A DNA stretch of 64,000 bases from Fidelibacterota bacterium (GTDB lineage: Bacteria > Fidelibacterota > UBA8477 > JABMPR01), in the NCBI GenBank assembly GCA_016845065.1, contig JAERTG010000142.1:1-64000 (forward strand), in the 5' to 3' direction. Under the pieces are notes generated by a model. That model ran no database searches. It saw only the letters and a program-made list of their open reading frames with translations, and had not been told where the DNA came from. How positions within the stretch are numbered: the first letter of the stretch is position 1; the number at the start of each line of letters is the position of its first letter. This document shows positions 8,720-21,894 of this stretch, one piece after another. Made by a program: the position numbers and the translations under genes.

Positions 8720-9970
8720 TTAGAGGATGTTAATAACCCCTTGGTCCCTTACTTTTATTTCCTCAAATGCTCCTACACCATAGACCTCCTCCATCATACT
8801 CTTGAATTCACTGAGGTCATTACGGTGTACATAGGCTTGCATAGCTCCGGCAAAACCTCCACCATGCACACGACTAACTCCTCGTCCCGCTGAATCAAAG
8901 TACTGTCTGGACAACCCCAATGCTAAGGCGAGGGACTGTTCCTGCCCATCCGATTGGGAAGGAATGGTGTTTTGGAGGATTGTACTGGAAGATATGGAAC
9001 TCTCACTCACAGCTTGCATGTACGAAGTGAGATCACCATTGATTAAGGCTTTAACCATACGATCAACGCGCTCATTTTCCTTGAAGAAATGTAGAGCACG
9101 TAGGACTGACCTATCGCCACTTTTTTCCTTTAGGACTTTCAATTGCGTTTTAAAATATGCTTGATCTATATCTTGTAAGTGACTCACACCAAGTGCTTTA
9201 GCTATACGAAACATCTCCTCGGGGATGGAGGCATAGGCTGGAGTTAAATTTTTATGGTCACTCCCTGTATGCACCAGGCAAAGCATGTAATCCGACACTT
9301 TGAAATCATAGTTAACGCTTTGTAGTTTCTCAATATTGGGATCAGCAAAGTCAATCATAAGGATACCCCCAACCGCCGAGGACATTTGATCCATCAGACC
9401 GCAAGGTTTACCAAAATAGACATTCTCGGCATACTGGCCAATTCTGGCGAGTTCAGGTGCCGGAATGATTCCATCGTTGTATAGTTCATTCAAAATTGAT
9501 GCAATACCCACTTCGAAACTTGCCGAAGAGGATAGCCCTGATCCAATTCCAACATTGCTATGGAGCACTGCGTCAAAACCACCCAGACGTTTCCCACGCT
9601 CTCTCATGCCTGCGAGCACACCTCGAAGAATTGCTGTACTCGTCCCCTGCTCCTCTTCACGCATGTCCAGCGATTCAAGATTAGCTTCGTAAGTCTCTTC
9701 AAAATTCTGAGAATGGAGACGAGCTATATTGTCATCCCTTCTGGCAACGACAGCCAGCGTATCTTTCTGAACGGAAGCACAAAGCACTTTTCCATGTTGA
9801 TGATCCGTATGGTTTCCACCAAGTTCGGTCCTACCAGGGGCACTGATAATGGCATCAGGTTTGCGATCAAGTTCCTGAACCAAATTTTGGATCCGCTCTG
9901 GAATCCCCTCTGCCTCCCAGGAATTTCCATAGAGATCGACCATCAGTTTTGAATCTAGCGGGATTCTCAT
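8720..9970 (-). CDS. galK: Galactokinase
   Basis: Phosphorylates alpha-D-galactose to galactose-1-phosphate with ATP, the first step of the Leloir pathway. GHMP-kinase landmarks are clear: the galactokinase signature GRTELGGNHTD near the N-terminus, the phosphate-binding loop GIGSGLSSSASFEVG, and the C-terminal GVSRVHGGGFAGAMQAYV. The frame is open to a TTG at 9982, but the ATG at 9970 (MRIPLDSK) has GGGG about seven bases upstream and is the likelier start, giving 416 residues. It is the last gene of the operon, about 22 bp after galT. Confidence 0.95.
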   Translation of the reverse strand: MRIPLDSKLMVDLYGNSWEAEGIPERIQNLVQELDRKPDAIISAPGRTELGGNHTDHQHGKVLCASVQKDTLAVVARRDDNIARLHSQNFEETYEANLESLDMREEEQGTSTAILRGVLAGMRERGKRLGGFDAVLHSNVGIGSGLSSSASFEVGIASILNELYNDGIIPAPELARIGQYAENVYFGKPCGLMDQMSSAVGGILMIDFADPNIEKLQSVNYDFKVSDYMLCLVHTGSDHKNLTPAYASIPEEMFRIAKALGVSHLQDIDQAYFKTQLKVLKEKSGDRSVLRALHFFKENERVDRMVKALINGDLTSYMQAVSESSISSSTILQNTIPSQSDGQEQSLALALGLSRQYFDSAGRGVSRVHGGGFAGAMQAYVHRNDLSEFKSMMEEVYGVGAFEEIKVRDQGVINIL

Positions 9971-9992
9971 TTCATACCCCAACTCATCAAGT

Positions 9993-11015
9993 TCACACTG
10001 CCCCTTTATTAATCATGATCTTGCGCATCGTTGCTGCTGCTACTTCTGGCGTAATGTCCCTCTGAGCCTCAGCCATGAGTTCGTAACCTACCATGAACTT
10101 CCGAATCGCAGCTGAGCGTAGTAATGGAGGGTAAAAATGAGCATGCAGGGTCCAGTACTTTGTTTCCCAGATCGATCGAGGAGCCTGATGCCAGCCCATA
10201 CTGTATGGGAAAGGCGTATTAAAAATCAAATCATACATGCTGATCAATTTTTTGAGAGCTTCAACCAATTCCTTTTGTTGCTCACTGGATAGATCCATGA
10301 GAGTGGAAACTTCTACTTTGGGCAAAACAATTGTTTCAAAGGGCCAGGTTGCCCAAAACGGGACGAGAACTGCCCAGTTTTGATTCTGAAAAAGCACACG
10401 CTCTTCACTATGCAACTCTAATTTCAAGTATTCCATTAACATGTTCTGATGACGCAATTCCCAATATTCCTTCTGCGTCCTCTGCTCTTTCATAATTTCA
10501 GTAGGAATAAAATCTCCAGCCCAGATTTGTCCATGTGGATGAGGATTTGAAGCCCCCATCTGAGATCCCCTGTTTTCAAAGATCTGAACGTAGTCATAAT
10601 CTTCAAAGAGTGCTCTTGATTCATCTATCCATGCTTTCACAACAGCCAAAAGATCATTGTTGGACAATTCACCCAGTGAAAGATCATGACGGGATGAGTA
10701 GCATAACACCTTAGAAGTACCTCTAGTCGTTTCCCATCGCCTGAGATCCTGGGTGTTCTCAGATTCAGATACTGTATGGGGAATCAGTGCCGGGAAGTCA
10801 TTTGTAAATGTATATATCCCGGTGTATTCTGGATTTCTTTGACCATTCGCCCGCTCCACTCCTGGACAGAGGTAACAGTCAGGGTCAAATTCTGGTTTCT
10901 GTACTTGGACCACATCCTCTTCAGCTCCCAGCCATGGGCGATCTGTGCGATGTGCACAGACTAGCACCCATTCACCCGTCAGGGGATTTAATCTTCTGTG
11001 AGGTTGATCCAGCAT
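9993..11015 (-). CDS. galT: Galactose-1-phosphate uridylyltransferase
   Basis: Exchanges UMP between UDP-glucose and galactose-1-phosphate in the Leloir pathway. The 340-residue protein is full length. It has the active-site motif NPHPHGQIW with the uridylylated histidine at H161, and a metal-site CxxC at C47/C50 (CYLCPG). The typical start RRLNPLTGEWVLVCAHRTDRPW is present. It sits 18 bp after the symporter gene and just before galK. A UDP-galactose 4-epimerase (galE), needed to close the cycle, is not in the window. Confidence 0.96.
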   Translation of the reverse strand: MLDQPHRRLNPLTGEWVLVCAHRTDRPWLGAEEDVVQVQKPEFDPDCYLCPGVERANGQRNPEYTGIYTFTNDFPALIPHTVSESENTQDLRRWETTRGTSKVLCYSSRHDLSLGELSNNDLLAVVKAWIDESRALFEDYDYVQIFENRGSQMGASNPHPHGQIWAGDFIPTEIMKEQRTQKEYWELRHQNMLMEYLKLELHSEERVLFQNQNWAVLVPFWATWPFETIVLPKVEVSTLMDLSSEQQKELVEALKKLISMYDLIFNTPFPYSMGWHQAPRSIWETKYWTLHAHFYPPLLRSAAIRKFMVGYELMAEAQRDITPEVAAATMRKIMINKGAV

Positions 11016-11033
11016 CGTTTCTCGAACTATCGC

Positions 11034-12668
11034 TTACCAGAATACAGAATAGAGCACTACAAGAACCAAACCAATGATAGTAGCGCTTATATTGAATACT
11101 GGATCTGTCTGGAAAAGAGTCTTGCTGATAGGTATGCCTTTGTCATCAGCCTCTCCCTTACCTTCGATGTGACTGACAATGGCAATGATCAGCATTGTGG
11201 TAAGCCATGTTATCATCATCTGATGCATCCACGGCATCTCTGTGCCAAGCTTTAATCCCAGCGCAATGAAAATTGAAAGTACAGCACCCCAGATCGCTGC
11301 GTTATTTGTAGATCTCTTATAGAATAATCCCATGATGAATACCCCCAGGATTCCTGGACTCACCAGACCGGTGTACTCCTGGATATACTGGAACATTTCT
11401 TTCACGGAACCTAATGAAGGTGCCACCATGACGGCAATAACCAGAGATACCAGGACAGCAATACGACCAACCTTAACAGTTTGCCTGTCTGAGGCATCCT
11501 TATTGATGTAGGCACGATAGATATCCATAGTGAAAATTGTAGATGTTGAATTCAGCATTGAGGCCAAAGAAGATACAATAGCTGCTGACAGAGCTGCCAG
11601 TACGAGTCCCTGGAGTCCGGTTGGAACAAACTGACTGATCAACCAGGGATATGCTTTATCATAGTTAACCCCATCAGCTCCACTACTGAAAGCCTCAGTT
11701 ACACCAGGGATACTAGCTGTACCTTCTGGAGATGTGAACATCACATAGGCTACGATTCCTGGGATGACAACAATGATAGGGATAATAAGTTTTAGGAAGG
11801 CTGCAAATACGATTCCCCGTTGTGATTCCTTGAGGGATTTGGCTGCAAATGTACGCTGGATGATGTATTGGTTAAATCCCCAATAATACAGGTTTGCCAC
11901 CCACATCCCTCCTACCAGAACTGCTATCCCCGGAAGATCCCCGAAACTGGGGTGACCTTCCTTCAGGATCATATGGAAATGATCCCCAGCTGCATTGTAT
12001 ATATGGCCAAGACCATTGATCACACCTCCTTCAACGGTGACATGATTCAATGCGATTACTGTCGTGATCAATCCACCAACGATCAGCAGGATCACCTGGA
12101 TGACGTCTGTCCAGGCCACTGCTGACAACCCACCCCAGATGGAATAGGCAGCTGCGAAGAATGCCAGGGCAAGAATTCCATGCATGATATATTCGCCGGA
12201 TCCAGACCCCAGGATGGTATCCAAGGCCTTAGATCCCAGAAAAAGTACTGATGTTAGATTTACAAATATGAATAGTGCGATCCAAAACACAGCCAGAATT
12301 GTCTTCAGATTCTTACTATACCGGACCTCCACGAACTGAGGGATGGTATAGATCTTCTTCTCAATAAAAATGGGCAGGAAGTATTTACCCACAATAATTA
12401 GAGTCAATGCCGCCATCCATTCATAGGAGGCTATGGCCAATCCGATAGAAAATCCACTACCAGACATACCGATGAACTGCTCTGCAGATATGTTCGCAGC
12501 GATCAGCGAGGCACCAATGGCCCACCAGGGAAGTGATTTGCCAGCTAAAAAATAGTCCTCAGCATTCTTTTCATGACCCTCCTTGGATCGTGAGACCCAG
12601 AGTCCAACAGAAACAATGGTAAACGCATATAGTGCAAAGACGACATAATCGAGAGTTGAGAATTGCAT
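11034..12668 (-). CDS. sglT: Sodium/galactose symporter (SSS family, SGLT type)
   Basis: Inner-membrane secondary transporter that brings in galactose or glucose with sodium. The 544-residue protein has about 14 hydrophobic helices. The segment PWWAIGASLIAANISAEQFI followed by GMSGSGF is nearly the same as in Vibrio vSGLT, the structurally known sodium/galactose transporter, which supports a sugar rather than proline or pantothenate substrate. The ATG at 12668 is preceded by AAAGGA. Lying between galM and galT, it is the likely entry route for galactose released outside the cytoplasm. Confidence 0.93.
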   Translation of the reverse strand: MQFSTLDYVVFALYAFTIVSVGLWVSRSKEGHEKNAEDYFLAGKSLPWWAIGASLIAANISAEQFIGMSGSGFSIGLAIASYEWMAALTLIIVGKYFLPIFIEKKIYTIPQFVEVRYSKNLKTILAVFWIALFIFVNLTSVLFLGSKALDTILGSGSGEYIMHGILALAFFAAAYSIWGGLSAVAWTDVIQVILLIVGGLITTVIALNHVTVEGGVINGLGHIYNAAGDHFHMILKEGHPSFGDLPGIAVLVGGMWVANLYYWGFNQYIIQRTFAAKSLKESQRGIVFAAFLKLIIPIIVVIPGIVAYVMFTSPEGTASIPGVTEAFSSGADGVNYDKAYPWLISQFVPTGLQGLVLAALSAAIVSSLASMLNSTSTIFTMDIYRAYINKDASDRQTVKVGRIAVLVSLVIAVMVAPSLGSVKEMFQYIQEYTGLVSPGILGVFIMGLFYKRSTNNAAIWGAVLSIFIALGLKLGTEMPWMHQMMITWLTTMLIIAIVSHIEGKGEADDKGIPISKTLFQTDPVFNISATIIGLVLVVLYSVFW

Positions 12669-12696
12669 TGATTATCCTTTCCTATTCATAATCTTT

Positions 12697-13740
12697 CTAT
12701 TCAATACCAAATCGATATGAGATAGTGTGTTTATATAACTGATCCTTTTCCACGATGGTGGTTGGGAAATGGCTTTCATGAGGGGCGTTTGGAAAAGCTT
12801 GGGGTTCAAGGCAGATAGCTTGACGCGGATGATGCACCATTCCTGACTTACCAGGTCTTTCACCATTTAAAAAGTTACCGGTATACAACTGCAACCCAGG
12901 GGCATTGCTAAAAACCTCCACCTTCCTCCCATTTGATAGGTTCAGGAGCGTGGCCACAGGTCCTGAACCCGACTTGATTACAAAGCAATGGTCATATCCT
13001 TGAGTTTTTTCGAGTTCGGGTGCTTCACTTTCTATACTTTTTCTCAGAGGTCTAACTGCCCTGAATTCAAAGGCAGTATTATCAACCGAACTCATTTCAC
13101 CTGTGGGAATGCCTGCTGGATCCATCGGCAAATACATATCGGCATTAATCTGAAGCGCATGGTCTGAAATATCTTTTATTGATTCAAGACCGCACAGATT
13201 GAAATATGGATGAAGCGTAAGGCTTAAGATAGTTTTCTTATTACTCGACGCCTCGATGGCAACCTGCAGCTCATTCTCAAGCGAGAGTGTATAATGGAGC
13301 TGGATCGTCAGCTCCCCGGGGAAACCCTGATCCCCATCTGGACTGCAATAAGTAAGGATAAGCTCATCATCATCTATTTGATGAGACCAGAGTTTCTGAT
13401 TGAGGCCTTCTTGTCCTCCATGGAGTGTGTTCTTCCCCTCATTATTGGTCAGATTATATGTGACTCCATCAAGGTCAAACGATGCACCCCTTATGCGGTT
13501 AGCATATCGTCCAATAAATGCACCGATATAATTTTGATCCTGGAGATAGCCTTCTAAATCATCAAAACCCAGGATGATATCATCGATATCACCTTGACGG
13601 TCTGGTGTGAATATGCGTCTAATAATTGCACCATAATTGATCAGGTCTACACGACATCCATGGCCATTATCCAAGTTGAAATTGAATACCTCTCGGCCGT
13701 CTGGCAAATAACCAAAATGATTCTGAGTGATGGTTGTCAT
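12697..13740 (-). CDS. galM: Aldose 1-epimerase (galactose mutarotase)
   Basis: Interconverts beta- and alpha-D-galactose, supplying the alpha form that galactokinase needs. The 347-residue protein has the family landmarks LHGG (H107), catalytic H177 in TLHPYFNL and catalytic E312 in CLEPQAFPNAPH. It begins in the cytoplasmic form with no signal peptide. Its ATG overlaps the lacI stop by four bases (ATGA), so the two are translationally coupled. Release of beta-galactose by the nearby beta-galactosidase gives it an obvious substrate. Confidence 0.95.
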   Translation of the reverse strand: MTTITQNHFGYLPDGREVFNFNLDNGHGCRVDLINYGAIIRRIFTPDRQGDIDDIILGFDDLEGYLQDQNYIGAFIGRYANRIRGASFDLDGVTYNLTNNEGKNTLHGGQEGLNQKLWSHQIDDDELILTYCSPDGDQGFPGELTIQLHYTLSLENELQVAIEASSNKKTILSLTLHPYFNLCGLESIKDISDHALQINADMYLPMDPAGIPTGEMSSVDNTAFEFRAVRPLRKSIESEAPELEKTQGYDHCFVIKSGSGPVATLLNLSNGRKVEVFSNAPGLQLYTGNFLNGERPGKSGMVHHPRQAICLEPQAFPNAPHESHFPTTIVEKDQLYKHTISYRFGIE

Positions 13741-14768
13741 TCAGCAACCTGTCTGGCGGTAGACTCACGAATGATGAGCTCGGTTTCAATGATTCTTGTT
13801 TGCGGTTTGCGCATATCAGGATCAAGTTTTAATTCATCAAGGAGGATCTGAACGGCCTGTTGACCCATCTTATATCCATGTTGATCAACGGTTGTGAGAG
13901 GTGGATCTAAAATTCCTGTTATGCTGTTATTACTAAAACCAGCCAAGCCCACATCATTTGGAATATTCAAGCCCATATGAAGCAATTCGGCCCTGGCCCC
14001 CATGGCAACAGGATCATTGATGGCAAAGATGGCATCTGGTGGTTCATCAAGATCAAATAGTGTTTTAACACCGAGTTGGCCTGATCTACCCTCCATGGCA
14101 CCGTGGATAATTAATTCTTCATCGAAGGAAAGACCAGCAGCGATCAAGGCATCCCTGTAGCCTCGTTGTCTTTCTTTGGCAATTCCCAGAAGACTTGGAC
14201 CGGCAAGATGGGCGATCCGGCGATACCCCTTGTCGATGAGGTGCTCAACAACCCGTACGGATCCCTGATAGTCATCAACGATGACCTTCGAGACATCAAG
14301 CTGCTCAAGGACGCGATCAAATAATACCACAGGAATCCCTCGGTTTAAAAACCTCAGGAAATGGTCACCGTCCTGTGTGGATTGTGAGACGCTAGCCGCA
14401 AGACCGGCAACTCGGTTGGATAACATATGGTGGCTATTCAAGACCTCTCGTTGATAATCTTCATTGGATTTTGAGACGATGACTGTGAATCCATGCTGAT
14501 GCGCAAGATCTTCCATCCCATCTATAACTGAGGAGAAAAACTCATGCTTGATCTCAGGTACGATTACACCGAAGGATGCAGAAGCATTAGTCTTCAGGTT
14601 TCTGGCAATACTATCTGGGAAATAGTCAAGCTTCAAGGCAATTTTTTTGACTTTTTCCACTGTCTCGTCCGCAATGGCTGGATTCCCCTGAAGTGCTCTG
14701 GAAACAGTAGAAATAGAAAGGCCAAGCTCGTTGGCTATATCCTTCATTGTGGGTGCTTTGCGGTTCAT
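13737..14768 (-). CDS. LacI/GalR family transcriptional regulator
   Basis: A 343-residue repressor. The N-terminal helix-turn-helix (TMKDIANELGLSISTVSRAL) and hinge region are typical, and the rest is a periplasmic-binding-protein-like sugar sensor. Encoded inside the operon, it is the obvious candidate to bind the TGCAAACGTTTGCA palindromes at 31657-31726, which have the CG-centred symmetry of LacI-family operators. This would make the operon negatively autoregulated, with induction by galactose or a galactoside. The effector is inferred from context only. Confidence 0.93.
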   Translation of the reverse strand: MNRKAPTMKDIANELGLSISTVSRALQGNPAIADETVEKVKKIALKLDYFPDSIARNLKTNASASFGVIVPEIKHEFFSSVIDGMEDLAHQHGFTVIVSKSNEDYQREVLNSHHMLSNRVAGLAASVSQSTQDGDHFLRFLNRGIPVVLFDRVLEQLDVSKVIVDDYQGSVRVVEHLIDKGYRRIAHLAGPSLLGIAKERQRGYRDALIAAGLSFDEELIIHGAMEGRSGQLGVKTLFDLDEPPDAIFAINDPVAMGARAELLHMGLNIPNDVGLAGFSNNSITGILDPPLTTVDQHGYKMGQQAVQILLDELKLDPDMRKPQTRIIETELIIRESTARQVAE

Positions 14769-14784
14769 CTCTCAGCTTCGTTTC

Positions 14785-17514
14785 TTATTTCATCAAGGTC
14801 ATTTTTGTAATGTATCGCTCATTATCGATCAAAAGGCGGCAGACATAAATTCCTGAAGCATGTTCTGAGGCATTAAAATGTGCTGTATAAGTACCAGCAG
14901 GTAGAGAGCCTTCTCTAAGAACAGATACGCGTTGACCACGAATGTTAAAGACTTCAAGCAGAACATCAGCTCGTGCATCAAGGTCATACAGAATTGTGGC
15001 AATAGCATTAAATGGATTGGGATAAGTGTACACTCTATAATTTCCAGGTATTTCAGGATCATCCGAGGCCGCATCTTTGATGGTAATCTCATCTAAACGC
15101 CAGTAATAATGCTGCTGATTCGTGTTGAATCCCAGATAAACATCCTTATTCTTGAGAAGTTCTAGATCTATACCTTGAACCGTCTTCCACTGACCCATTT
15201 CAGTTTCATCTGTCACCATGGATGAAAGTGTGATCCATGGGCCTGCTACATCCTCTGCATACTGCAATTGAACCGTATGCCGCGGAGTGCCGCCAGAACG
15301 TGTGTGGTCCCAACCTCTTTGTTCCATAAAGCTTAGCTCAGGTCGCCTGAAGCCATCTATGGTGATGAGTGGAGAAACCAACCTGAGAGAACCTACCCAA
15401 TGCGCCTCAAGCGATAAGGCTCGGTCACCTCGAGCGGTCTGAGATGTCCATTGATCACTCATTTTATCATATACATCCATTGTATTAAGCGAAATAGCAT
15501 CCTCAATGGAACCAGAGGAGTGAATCAACCACCCTGAATTGCTTCCCCCTATTCGATCATACTCAAAATCTTCCAGATAGACATATCCTTCAGGGAGCCC
15601 AATTACAAACGACTTTTCATAGGTTTTGGTTATTTCTCCGTCATCCATTTGAATGCTGATATCCATGGTATGCCCTGACGGATAATCATCGGAGACATCT
15701 AAGGGAATCCTGATCTCCCTCGAACCATGGGCAGCAAGATGTGAAATCATTCTGGTTGAGTTCAGATTGTCCACATAAGTATGAGAACTAGAATCGAGTG
15801 TCACACTTAACTCAATATTTTCTCCCTCTAATTCTCCTGAGTTATTCAAATTCAGTACGAGGGCAACCCGTTCACCTGGATGAAATCTTCCATCAGCATT
15901 TCCTGATAACTCGATTCCAGAGAGTTGTATCCCATATTCTGGCATCAGACCAATCCCCAACTCGAAGTGATGAATGGCAGACGGTTCTGAATCACCAATC
16001 AAATATTTAAGATTAACATGAGATTGAAGGCTTACTTCTTCACCAATGCTAATCTCGTGAGTGATAAAAACTGAATCCAGCGGCATGAGAACCGGAAGGG
16101 CAACTGTGTCTACAGCAACCTCCAGATCTTCTTCAGCAAAATTATTTATTTCAAGTCGGATATAATCGTTTGAAGAGGCTTGTTCCCCAACATTGGTCAC
16201 AACTGTTCTCAGTGTAACCACCTCCCCGACATCTGCTCGGCCATTATTGTTATCATCCACAATGATCTCAGGCTGGGAAATAGTAAACACTGCCTCAGTA
16301 GATGTGACCCCAGTTGTAAGATGATCCAGCGATTGCTGAAGGAATGAATTGAAGTTGGTGAGGGTTGTATCGTTCCACGCCAGGGGTCCGCTATAAATAT
16401 ACGGACTCATGATATAACGGCGATCATGAGCTACATGTCCAGCACCCCAATTATGACCAGATTCATGTGCCTGAAAATTCGCAAGCCAGCGAGTTTCCCC
16501 TAATCCCCAGAATTCAACAAGATGATGTCGTCCATACTGTCCTATTGTTCCGAGCCAGGCATAGGAATAGCCAATCTCCCTGCCTGTCCATAGAGTTGCA
16601 ATATCATGCCACCGTGATACACCACCATCTGAAACCCACTGATCAAAGGCTCGGAGATATTCCCCAGCATTGGTCGTGTGCGGCAACCCACCTGCATTCT
16701 GATCAGTAAAAATGCAAATTTCTACAAGTTCATAATGAATACCCAGATCCTCGTAGTACCCGTCGGTCATATTCAGGATACTTATCAATTCAGTGGCAAG
16801 TCTGGAAACAGTGCCAGCCTTTACAAAGGATTCATAATCGGCAACCAGGGCTATTTCGGCTGTGTATATAACCGTGTCACTAACTAAAATATTGTGGTTT
16901 TCATGGTGTTGACCTGCATCAAGATATGGAGAAATTGCATAGTCCAGATGTTGATGCGGATAACCCTCAGCCTTTTCCATACCAGAATACACTTTAATTA
17001 GTAGTTCACCGTCCGAGTTGACCTCATGACTCTCAATAAAAGTTATATCTCCAGCTCTATCGCCGATGAACCCGGATATGTGATCTTGTGAGATTGAAAT
17101 CCTGACGTGACTATCTTCATCTTGATTCAGGATCCCTTCAAAGGTTTTAATCCCTGGATCAATCCATTCTTCATCCCCATACTGGGATATTTCCCGAATA
17201 ACAAAGTCCTCTGAGAAGAGGTCTACTTCCTTCAGTTTAATGGAAGCGGACTTGAGACGACCAAGATCAATTGCAAGCTCTGGTTCTTTTGCTCCCATTA
17301 TTTGAGTGAGGATTGTAGAGGGATTGGGAAGTACATACGTATATCTGCCATCAGCATGAACTTGGACATCACCATGAATCTGGGGGATGACTTCCAAAGA
17401 AAACAGATTTTGTGACTGTTCACTATGCAGATGTGTTGGTGATAGCAATACCAGGATGGCAGCCACTTGGAGGAGTGACCCCCCAATATCCCTCTTTCTG
17501 AGATGATTTTTCAT
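14785..17514 (-). CDS. Secreted metzincin metalloprotease with T9SS sorting domain
   Basis: A 909-residue exported protein with signal peptide at residues ~12-30. A zinc-binding metzincin motif HESGHNWGAGH lies at residues 350-360 (ligands H350, H354, H360, base E351), with a possible Met-turn methionine at M369, as in reprolysin/ADAM-like M12B peptidases. A prodomain-like stretch (30-210) precedes the catalytic domain (about 215-400). CARDB-like beta domains (~410-640) and a jelly-roll-like segment (~645-815) follow, then a sorting domain with YPNPFNA ending YITKMTLMK. It lies between the beta-galactosidase and lacI genes with short gaps, so it is coexpressed with sugar use. The substrate is unknown; a glycoprotein is a reasonable guess. 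Confidence 0.82.
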   Translation of the reverse strand: MKNHLRKRDIGGSLLQVAAILVLLSPTHLHSEQSQNLFSLEVIPQIHGDVQVHADGRYTYVLPNPSTILTQIMGAKEPELAIDLGRLKSASIKLKEVDLFSEDFVIREISQYGDEEWIDPGIKTFEGILNQDEDSHVRISISQDHISGFIGDRAGDITFIESHEVNSDGELLIKVYSGMEKAEGYPHQHLDYAISPYLDAGQHHENHNILVSDTVIYTAEIALVADYESFVKAGTVSRLATELISILNMTDGYYEDLGIHYELVEICIFTDQNAGGLPHTTNAGEYLRAFDQWVSDGGVSRWHDIATLWTGREIGYSYAWLGTIGQYGRHHLVEFWGLGETRWLANFQAHESGHNWGAGHVAHDRRYIMSPYIYSGPLAWNDTTLTNFNSFLQQSLDHLTTGVTSTEAVFTISQPEIIVDDNNNGRADVGEVVTLRTVVTNVGEQASSNDYIRLEINNFAEEDLEVAVDTVALPVLMPLDSVFITHEISIGEEVSLQSHVNLKYLIGDSEPSAIHHFELGIGLMPEYGIQLSGIELSGNADGRFHPGERVALVLNLNNSGELEGENIELSVTLDSSSHTYVDNLNSTRMISHLAAHGSREIRIPLDVSDDYPSGHTMDISIQMDDGEITKTYEKSFVIGLPEGYVYLEDFEYDRIGGSNSGWLIHSSGSIEDAISLNTMDVYDKMSDQWTSQTARGDRALSLEAHWVGSLRLVSPLITIDGFRRPELSFMEQRGWDHTRSGGTPRHTVQLQYAEDVAGPWITLSSMVTDETEMGQWKTVQGIDLELLKNKDVYLGFNTNQQHYYWRLDEITIKDAASDDPEIPGNYRVYTYPNPFNAIATILYDLDARADVLLEVFNIRGQRVSVLREGSLPAGTYTAHFNASEHASGIYVCRLLIDNERYITKMTLMK

Positions 17515-17520
17515 CTATCT

Positions 17521-21887
<4,367 letters not shown>

Positions 21888-21894
21888 TATTGGA

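Noticed and set aside
9971-9982. TTG start for galactokinase
   Set aside because: The ATG twelve bases downstream has a better-placed GGGG site.
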